Of a stretch of 64,000 bases of DNA, positions 42,313-50,100 are shown piece after piece (the stretch's first letter is position 1; the number at the start of each line of letters is the position of its first letter). The notes beneath the pieces are model-generated. The model ran no database searches and was not told the DNA's origin. It saw only the letters and a list, made by a program, of their open reading frames with translations. Origin of the DNA: Clostridiales bacterium. Lineage in GTDB: Bacteria; Bacillota; Clostridia; Peptostreptococcales; Anaerovoracaceae. Made by a program: the position numbers and the translations under genes. The stretch is taken from contig JALEQY010000019.1 of assembly GCA_022763735.1 (NCBI GenBank), forward strand, positions 1-64,000, in the 5' to 3' direction.

Positions 42313-42672
42313 TCAGAACATGGTATTTTCATCAATACCAAGACTGACACTCAAAGCTTCATTTACTTCCGGTAAACGGGTTTTATCTATTGTTCCTATT
42401 CTTTCTTTTAATCTTCTTTTGTCTATTGTTCTGAGCTGTTCCAGCAATACTACTGAATTCTTTGTCAGGCCGTTTCCTTCTGCCGCAATTTCCACATGTG
42501 TAGGCAGATCAGCCTTATTTCTCTTTGAAGTAACTGCCGCGACTATTATCGTCGGGCTGAATTTATTCCCTACATCATTCTGAACCACCAGGACAGGCCT
42601 TACGCCACCCTGTTCGGAGCCCATTACCGGACTTAAATCAGCAAAATAAAGGTCGCCCTTCTTAATGCTCAA
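42313..42672 (-). CDS. MazF/PemK-family endoribonuclease toxin (EndoA-like)
   Basis: A 119-residue toxin of the MazF family, which cuts mRNA at short sites. Conserved motifs are KKGDLYFADLSPVMGSEQGGVRPVLVVQND (the glycine and Arg of the active site), AAVTSKRNKADLPTHV (Thr-Ser and the catalytic surroundings) and LLEQLRTIDKRRL. The start is TTG 42672 with AGGGAG upstream. The usual antitoxin gene is not next to it: NnrD lies 32 bases upstream and transketolase follows. Its closest relatives, EndoA/NdoA of Firmicutes, normally sit behind a small antitoxin gene. Confidence 0.92.
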   Translation of the reverse strand: MSIKKGDLYFADLSPVMGSEQGGVRPVLVVQNDVGNKFSPTIIVAAVTSKRNKADLPTHVEIAAEGNGLTKNSVVLLEQLRTIDKRRLKERIGTIDKTRLPEVNEALSVSLGIDENTMF

Positions 42673-42704
42673 GTCCCTTCACTCCCTTTTGTTTGATTAT
42701 ATCG

Positions 42705-43577
42705 TTATTTCCCTATAATCTTCTTTAGTGCTGCAGGCAGTGCTTCTTCAATTTCTACAGCAGTCATTCCCCACTGTCCTGCTGTTTCAGCAGCTATATC
42801 GCCTGCCATTCCGTGAATGAACGCTCCGGTCTTCGCAGCATCAAAAGCCGGTATCCCTGAGGCGGCTATAGCTGCAATCACACCTGTAAGCACATCTCCG
42901 CTGCCTCCCGTAGCCATTCCCGGATTTCCTGTAGTATTAATATATGTAGATTCTTCTGCATGCGTCACCACAGTGCCGTTACCTTTGAGCAGAACACATG
43001 CCCCTGTCCTGCGGCTTATCAGTTCTGCCGCCTCTGTTCTGCCGAGTATGCTCACTTTATCTTCTCCAAATGCCTCCAGTATTCTGTCTGCTTCTCCCTG
43101 GTGAGGTGTAAGTATAACATCAGCGCTGCAGTTTCTCACTGCACTGAAATCTTCATCATATATGCAGATGCTGTTTATTCCGTCAGCATCTATAACCACA
43201 GTTCCGTCATAATTTTTAAGGATTCTCTCTATAAGCAGATAGTTCTCTTCATCAGCTCCCATTCCCGGTCCTACAGCTATGGAGCCGTAAATATCGAGTG
43301 ACCGTCGGGAAAACCCATCAGGAATACTTCTGTCCATGCACGTAGCCTGAGGTACTGCAGTCTGTAGAATATTGAAAAGTTCTCCCGGGACTGCCGCCCT
43401 GACAAGACCTGCTCCAGACTTTAGTGCACCTCTGACTGACAGAACTGCTGCACCCGCCATTCCGACAGTTCCTGCAGCAATCAGTACCCGTCCGCATTGA
43501 CCCTTATGTATATCCTCCGGTCGTTCCCTGATTAAAGTATTCACATATTCAAGTGTAATTAAACCTGTTTCTGCCAT
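42705..43577 (-). CDS. nnrD: ADP-dependent NAD(P)H-hydrate dehydratase
   Basis: A 290-residue ribokinase-fold repair enzyme that turns damaged NAD(P)H hydrates (NADHX) back into NAD(P)H using ADP. The family motifs CGRVLIAAGTVGMAGAAVLSVRGALKSGAGLV, VLTPHQGEADRIL and TGNPGMATGGSGDVLTGVIAA (GSGD catalytic Asp) are seen. It is the dehydratase alone, without the YjeF_N epimerase domain that is often fused to it. The operon context (a NadD-like megaprotein and an NAD-dehydrogenase-like protein upstream) fits pyridine nucleotide care. Confidence 0.94.
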   Translation of the reverse strand: MAETGLITLEYVNTLIRERPEDIHKGQCGRVLIAAGTVGMAGAAVLSVRGALKSGAGLVRAAVPGELFNILQTAVPQATCMDRSIPDGFSRRSLDIYGSIAVGPGMGADEENYLLIERILKNYDGTVVIDADGINSICIYDEDFSAVRNCSADVILTPHQGEADRILEAFGEDKVSILGRTEAAELISRRTGACVLLKGNGTVVTHAEESTYINTTGNPGMATGGSGDVLTGVIAAIAASGIPAFDAAKTGAFIHGMAGDIAAETAGQWGMTAVEIEEALPAALKKIIGK

Positions 43578-43616
43578 AAAATCTCCGATTTATTTTTCTC
43601 CAGCAGTCACCTGCGT

Positions 43617-45020
43617 TCATATTGAAATTCCCAGTACTATTGATGCAATCAGCAGATATGTCACAGCTGACACCATATCTGTTACAGACGAAATCATCGG
43701 CGTTGCCATCAGAGCCGGGTCGATACCCAGTCTTTTCGCTGCCATAGGAAGCAGTCCGCCCAGCAGCTTGGCAAACATGATAACAACAACCATTGATGCC
43801 GCTACGGTAAGTCCTATGAGAGGAGGCTGCCCGTCAATGAACACAACCTTCGCAAAATTAAAAACGCTGAGCACAAGACCCAGAATAACGCTTATGCGAA
43901 GTTCCTTCCATGCTACTTTCAATGCATCCTTCAGGTCTATTTCATCAACCGACATACCCCTTATCACGAGGGTTGCCGCCTGAGTTCCTGTATTTCCTCC
44001 TGTTCCCATCAGAAGAGGCAGATATGAAACAAGTATAATAACCTGAGAAAGAACCGCTTCGAATTTGGCAATAATACTTCCGGTGATCATAAGGGCGATA
44101 GTCATGAACACCAGCCACGGCAGACGGTTCTTCACATGTCTGAATACACCCATATCCAGATACTCCTTGTCCGAATCATCCATTACACCGGCCATTCTCT
44201 CTATATCCTCAGTTGTTTCTTCCTCAATGACATCAAGGATATCATCAACCGTTATTATACCTACAAGTCTGTGTTCTTTATCAACGACAGGGATGGCAAG
44301 GAAACCGTATTTCTTGAACATTTCAGAGACTTCCTCCTGATCATCGTATACGTTGACGTATACATAATCGGTATTCATCAGCTCAGATACCTTGCGGTCG
44401 TCATCAGCGACAACCAGAGAACGGAGCGATACGATACCTTCAAGCTTTCTCCCGCCTTTTTTTACATAACATGTATAGACAGTCTCACTGTCCATTGCCT
44501 CTTTCTTGATATATGCCAGAGCTTCCTTCACCGTCATGGTTTCCTGAAGACTGATATAGTCAGGTGTCATCAGGCTGCCTGCACAGGTTTCAGGGTAGTT
44601 GAGAAAAGTATTGATAAGTTTACGCTCCTCTTTAGGAGTCTTTTCGAGAATTTTATCAACAATATTCGCGGGGAGCTCCTCCAGCACGTCGATTTTGTCA
44701 TCAAAGTCGAGTTCCTGAATTATATACGATATTTCTCTGTCAGTAATTCCTGATACTATCTCCAGCTGATCATCCGAAGGAAGATATGAGAATACATCAA
44801 CCGACACATCCTTCGGCAGCATTCTGAAAATAATTATAGTCTTTTCTACACCGAGTTTTTCAAGTACTTCTTCAAGAATTTCGCCAATATCCACTTCATT
44901 GTACTTCAGTATCTCATCTCTGGCTTTGAAGTACGATTTTTCCTCCAGCAGTTGAATTATTCTCTCAAGATCTTCATCAAACTGCTGATTTTTAGCATCC
45001 ATGTCCATAGATTCTGTCAT
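43617..45020 (-). CDS. mgtE: Magnesium transporter MgtE
   Basis: A 467-residue Mg2+ channel: N domain (about 15-135, EELPANIVDKILEKTP), two CBS domains (about 150-275) and five membrane spans (about 300-465) with the pore motif LLMGTGGNTGTQAATLVIRG. The N and CBS domains sense cytoplasmic Mg2+ and close the pore. Length and order match the family. GGAGG precedes the ATG by 7 bases. It is only 31 bases after the oxidoreductase gene, so no riboswitch leader fits in between. Confidence 0.96.
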   Translation of the reverse strand: MTESMDMDAKNQQFDEDLERIIQLLEEKSYFKARDEILKYNEVDIGEILEEVLEKLGVEKTIIIFRMLPKDVSVDVFSYLPSDDQLEIVSGITDREISYIIQELDFDDKIDVLEELPANIVDKILEKTPKEERKLINTFLNYPETCAGSLMTPDYISLQETMTVKEALAYIKKEAMDSETVYTCYVKKGGRKLEGIVSLRSLVVADDDRKVSELMNTDYVYVNVYDDQEEVSEMFKKYGFLAIPVVDKEHRLVGIITVDDILDVIEEETTEDIERMAGVMDDSDKEYLDMGVFRHVKNRLPWLVFMTIALMITGSIIAKFEAVLSQVIILVSYLPLLMGTGGNTGTQAATLVIRGMSVDEIDLKDALKVAWKELRISVILGLVLSVFNFAKVVFIDGQPPLIGLTVAASMVVVIMFAKLLGGLLPMAAKRLGIDPALMATPMISSVTDMVSAVTYLLIASIVLGISI

Positions 45021-45051
45021 GATATTGCCTCCTTTCTCAAATCAAATAGTT

Positions 45052-46131
45052 TTAATCGCCTTTTCCGGCTGCCAGCAAATGCTTTCTCATATTTGCTGCA
45101 AAGGCTTCCGCTCTCACTTCCACCTCCGCATCACCAGGTATGGCTCCGGCATCATTTGCCGTTTCCAGTATAGCAAATTTCCCCGGCAATGCAAAGGTTT
45201 TATTCATATTAAGACCGCTTATAAGCTGCTCTGCAACTATGTCTCCTCCGCTGTATCCCGACACAATAATGCCGAACAGGCTTTTATCATAAAACCTGTG
45301 AGTTGTAAACAGTGCAGTCATTCTGTTGACAAAAGCAGTCAGATTCGCACCTACCGCATCATTGTAGTTAGGACACACCATTACAAGAGCATCGCTTTCA
45401 AGAATTGCAGGATATACTTTTTCTGTTATTGCGCCTCCATAAAAGCAGCCCTCCTCTTCTCCGAAATGTCTGCAGGTTTCATAGGAACAGCCTCTGCAGT
45501 CCATTATCTGGCCGTTTCTAAGAGATATTTCCTTTATTTCACATTCCGGCAGATGTTTTCTTACCATATTCCAGAGAGCCAGAGTATTGGAAGTCCTGCT
45601 GTTGCTTGAATGAAGCACCAGAACCTTAGGGTTTGCTTTTTTTACTGGTTCGTAATTCAGAATGTTATTCACGAGTGCTCTTCCCGCTGCCATATATGCA
45701 CCTATATTATCAGTGTGGAGATTCTGCGCCTGAATATTGTAGTTCTTAAGCGTTCGTGTACCTTCGACAAGAGGTCTTCCCGGGAAAGTGCAGCCTGCCT
45801 TGTTGGCTGTGAATACAAGGCTTCTTCCTGTAGATTTTGTGTAAAATTCACAGTTGCCGTCAAGTATCACTCCTCCTACAGAGCCTTCCAGTGCTTCGTG
45901 GTTCAGTCTGAAATATTTCATTATACTGTACCAGCTCAGGTTGATTCCTGATTTGCCCAGAGAAATTGTGAACAGAATTCTTTTATTCCTGAGATCAGCC
46001 GTTTCAACTTCCTCAACAGTTGTCAGGAGCCTGCATGAACACCCTTCGGTGCTGTATCTGATTATGTTTTCAAGCCGCTCTTTCTTGTTTTCCTCCGGAC
46101 AGAAGGGATTAATTATAACAAGGTCTTTCAT
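45052..46131 (-). CDS. Flavodoxin-fold (NADPH-dependent FMN reductase-like) oxidoreductase with cysteine motif
   Basis: A 359-residue protein in two parts. The C-terminal half (about 168-345) is a flavodoxin-like FMN reductase: VLVLHSSNSRTSNTLALWNMV (phosphate loop), CPNYNDAVGANLTAF, and a compact cysteine group C-x2-C-x4-C-x8-C (DCRGCSYETCRHFGEEEGC) similar to that of iron-sulfur flavoproteins. The N-terminal half (about 1-165) is of no family I recognise, although GKSGINLSWYSIM and GGVILDGNCEFYTKS are striking. GGGGAGG lies before the ATG. It is the third gene of the megaprotein operon. Confidence 0.75.
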   Translation of the reverse strand: MKDLVIINPFCPEENKKERLENIIRYSTEGCSCRLLTTVEEVETADLRNKRILFTISLGKSGINLSWYSIMKYFRLNHEALEGSVGGVILDGNCEFYTKSTGRSLVFTANKAGCTFPGRPLVEGTRTLKNYNIQAQNLHTDNIGAYMAAGRALVNNILNYEPVKKANPKVLVLHSSNSRTSNTLALWNMVRKHLPECEIKEISLRNGQIMDCRGCSYETCRHFGEEEGCFYGGAITEKVYPAILESDALVMVCPNYNDAVGANLTAFVNRMTALFTTHRFYDKSLFGIIVSGYSGGDIVAEQLISGLNMNKTFALPGKFAILETANDAGAIPGDAEVEVRAEAFAANMRKHLLAAGKGD

Positions 46132-46149
46132 ATTTTATTATGCCTCCCC

Positions 46150-47130
46150 TTAAAGCTTCTCAAGATTCCTGTATGCTTTTTCTATTCTGCCGAACAGTAT
46201 ATCATCAAGAGGCAGGTTCTCTATCTCTATTCCATCAGCAGTTCTTCTGTTCCTGCATCCCAGAAATGCGCCGGAACCGTCTTTACCGAAATATACAGAA
46301 GAATAGTTCCAGCCCCCTTTCAGAGTTTCCAGCAGTGATATCGCACCGGATGAAAGCGCCGGAGCAATATATGGTTTGAAACCGTCTGCCCTTGTTTCCA
46401 TATTGGAATTCACTGTCAGAGCAGTAAGTTCAAGAGATTTCTCATGATCATAACTCGATACACTGTCGGCTATCACAAGATCTTCACCATGAGGCCCAAA
46501 AGCCCTTCCTTCATCAATATAACGCCTGAACCTGGCATCTTTTTCGGCAAAATACATTGCTCTGCCGTTCATAACTCCAAGTCCGTATCCCTGAATCTGA
46601 TCATCATCAAGTCCACATTCCAGTGCTGCTTTGCACAGAGGATCCACAGGATCTGACACCACTGCGAAAATTCCTCCGAAACCTGATTCCGCAGCCTGTC
46701 CTGCATATATGGATACTAGCTGCTTATTTGCCTGAAGCTGAGCCATCCTGACATCACCTGACGTTCCTACCGGAGGGACACCTCTGGAGGCACAGAATAT
46801 GAACATGTCACAGTCAAACAGCTCGTCCTGCTGAAGTATCCTGACATGAGGCATTTTCCTGCCGTCGGGGAACCATATCTGATTGATCTCACGTTCATAC
46901 CTTCTCAGCAGTTTTTCATTCAGATCATAAATACCGATCTGAGAAACAACACCTGTTCCCAGAAGTCTCAGACCCATCAGAACCGTACCTCCCACGTCAC
47001 CAAGAGCAAGAAGGTTCACACTTTTACCGCTTCTTTCTCCTATCCTGCGGATGCCTGAACTTAAATAGAATCCTTTATCTGTTCTGCCGGCTATTCTGCC
47101 ACTGTATGCCAATTCACTCAAATATCTCAT
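46150..47130 (-). CDS. Lactate/malate dehydrogenase-like NAD-binding protein
   Basis: A 326-residue protein of the LDH/MDH fold. The Rossmann glycine loop LALGDVGG is at 41-48, YDLNEKLL follows as the adenosine Asp region, SDPVDPLCKAAL (about 159-170) corresponds to the SNPVD segment, GLGVMNGRAMYF (about 183-194) to the substrate Asp/Arg segment, and FGPHGEDLVI (about 211-220) to the catalytic His motif (His214). The usual Asp of the His-Asp pair seems replaced by Asn188, and the N-terminal 38 residues are extra. So it may bind NAD without normal dehydrogenase activity. Its ATG overlaps the megaprotein stop by 4 bases. Confidence 0.78.
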   Translation of the reverse strand: MRYLSELAYSGRIAGRTDKGFYLSSGIRRIGERSGKSVNLLALGDVGGTVLMGLRLLGTGVVSQIGIYDLNEKLLRRYEREINQIWFPDGRKMPHVRILQQDELFDCDMFIFCASRGVPPVGTSGDVRMAQLQANKQLVSIYAGQAAESGFGGIFAVVSDPVDPLCKAALECGLDDDQIQGYGLGVMNGRAMYFAEKDARFRRYIDEGRAFGPHGEDLVIADSVSSYDHEKSLELTALTVNSNMETRADGFKPYIAPALSSGAISLLETLKGGWNYSSVYFGKDGSGAFLGCRNRRTADGIEIENLPLDDILFGRIEKAYRNLEKL

Positions 47131-50100
47131 TTCAATGCACTTTCCAGTCTAAGTAATCTTTCCATATAATCAGCCATGTACACCGACGGCGACAGATTGA
47201 AATCGACTGCCACGCGGTTTGACCCATTAGGCATCCTCGGTGATATCACAGCATCTGATAAACGTTTTATTGTCAGCTTTCTCTCGAAAATATTCTGATA
47301 TTCGTCCTCGAGGGTTCCGAAAATCTTAGCTGCATTCTCCAGGCTGACTCTGGAGAGCTCAAACACGGCCTCTCTGCTTGAATCATGCAGGAATCCCGGT
47401 GCGGCAAACGGAAGAATCAGGTTGATGGACGGGATAAGCCCGGCCTCTGTTTTTTCCTCGCTTCGCACACCGTCACCTCCGATAAACGGGCATAATGTTG
47501 ATTCAACAAACCATGTCTTCAGATTTGGAATAAAATACGCACTTTCAACATCTCTTCCCTGTATCGTCATCAGATCTCTGCCATGTCCCGAAAGCAGCCC
47601 GGTGATCATTTTTCTTATCTCCAGACCGTTTTCCTTGAATATAGGATCCAGAGCCTTGATTCTGTAGCCCTTGTGCAGCAGATCATCCACCAGTATCACA
47701 GGTCTTCCGAAAGATTTGATGGTTCTTATCTGATCTTCTATACCTGCATACATCGGATATTCCTCTATAGTGAAGCTGTCCAGTGTAGGCGAGAACATTT
47801 TCTCCGTATGAAGAGTCTTGGTTACCGTGTTAGGCACAGCCATTCCCTTCAGTATCTTGCCAAAAGGTACACACATGCATTCACCCAGAGTTCTCACAGG
47901 CAGCGTGTGATTAGGAACATTGTTTGTCTTTGTCACCATATTCACGATTTTCTGATGCATTATCCCTGCATTGAAAGAAAGCACCAGATTACCCGGATTC
48001 AGACTGGTCAGAGCACGCTGCATTTCAGCATGAGTTTCTTCTAGGACATCCAGAATCCTCGGATTCGTATTGAAAGGAGCCTTAAGTACTGTGTCCATGT
48101 TTTCTATCATAGCTACAGGCTCCTTCATATTCACCTCATACACTCCCTGAGGCCTTCCGTCGATTATTATTTCTGTAAAGCCCTGCCTCATCAGCACATC
48201 TGTTATTCTGTGATTCGGCTTCCTGTCAAGGGGGTGGAACACAGCGTAAGTCACATCGTTTTCAGCAGCCTCTGCCAGCACCTCTGTCATTATTATCTGT
48301 ATCAGATTTCTCATATCAGCCTTGACAGCACAGTAAAGAGCCCGGATGATTATCATTTTTCCTGTTGCCTTGGATCTGAGATATGACGCTATCTCAGCAT
48401 CTCTGAATTCTTCATACAGCTGCCCTGTCTCAAGTCCGTTCACAGCTGCAAAAGCCGCAATTCTTCCGCTGCTGTCACGTATGACAGCCATCTTCACACG
48501 AGGATCATCAAGGTAAGCTTTCATAGTTCTGATATCAAGCCCGCCTGCACTGAGATCCCCTTTTACATCTTCCAGAATTGTACTGTCAGCTCTGCGCAGT
48601 GATTCAAATGAGATGTTTCTGATCTCAAATACATTTTTATACTGCGGCTCTCTTAAATACAGGCTGTTATCATATATGAAATTCTGTGCCACCGGATCTA
48701 TCAGATTGGAAATATCACGTCCGTGATCTATGTTTTCTCTTATTCGTGTGGAACTTATATCTTCAAGGTAAACCGGCAGCTGCAGCTCACGTATTCTGCC
48801 TGACATGCGTCCATATGTCTCTCTTAGTACATTTTCATCCTTGCAGCCTCCCTCCAGAGTTTCTCTCCTGAACACTATATGGTTCATAGTATGGATAGAG
48901 TTTTCTGAAGGCTCGGCCTTGTATGACGACGCATTGATTACAACATCACTGCCTGCCACCATGTACAGATCTCTGTCGGGGAACAACCCTCTTAGTTTCC
49001 TCAGATCTTCCGGGTTCGCAATATTTACAGGAAAATCATCCGGAAAAAGGAATACATCCGCTTCGTCAGCCACTGACATGGATATTATCTGTCTTCGTAT
49101 CATTCTCGCCTGGGTTTTCTTTGACCATGAGAATTCATCAATTGCCAGATAAACCTCAAACCCTTCATCTCTTATTGCCTGAACGATTCCTTTGTGGCTG
49201 AGGGAAAACGGATCGAAGGTTCCCGGGAAGAAAGCTATATTCCTGTTAACAGGAAGTTTCATTTCACCGCAGCTGAAGTTATACTCTGCAATAAATCTGT
49301 AAATGTGGTTCAGAGCAGCAGCATTTGTAAAAAAGTTCATATCGTACTCTTTGTACTCTTTGATGGATGAAATCAGAGTAAGCATCTTCTTGTATATCTG
49401 CCTGAATATATCAAACTTCTCATTCTGTGACAGCTCACAGCTTCCGAAAATATACTGTCCGATAACCATGAAGGCTTCCTGACTTACCACTTCATGATAC
49501 GTAGCCAGACCTCTGAGCAGCATACCCAGCAGTCTTGACTGCCTGCTTATATAATCCTCCTGACTTTCTGCATTCCTGTATCTGTATGATGAGTATTTCT
49601 TAAGTACCTCGCCGACTGTATCAAGGGCCACCGATCCTATTCTGTCATTTGTACTCTGAATAAGTTCTCCCAGATTGTCGATAAATTCATCCAGTTCACC
49701 TGGCTCAAGATACAGCACCATTTCTCCTAGGTACTCGGGTATATACTTCGAAAATTGATATTCACCTATCTCAAGGCCCTTTGTAAGCTCTATGACAAGC
49801 TCATTTATCTGCTCTACCGGGAGAGTTTTTATAAGCTTTATCAGTCCTCTTCCTGCGTTATGACGTACAGTGACACGCTCACTTACTTTAAGAAGATTGG
49901 ACAGATGTGTTGCCAGATGGAATTTCTGGGTATCCAGTCTGCCGTTTTCCACATTATCCAGCAGATATTCAATATTGATAATTTTTACAACCCATGGAGT
50001 CCCTACCTTCAGGTTTTCTCTCAGCAGTGCAGGAGTCACATTCTCAAGCTTCCTGCTGTCTGACAGTCTTGCCGGCACATCACAGTATTCATGCTTCAGA

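Noticed and set aside
45021-45051. M-box riboswitch before mgtE
   Set aside because: Only 31 bases separate mgtE from the preceding gene, far too short for the riboswitch.
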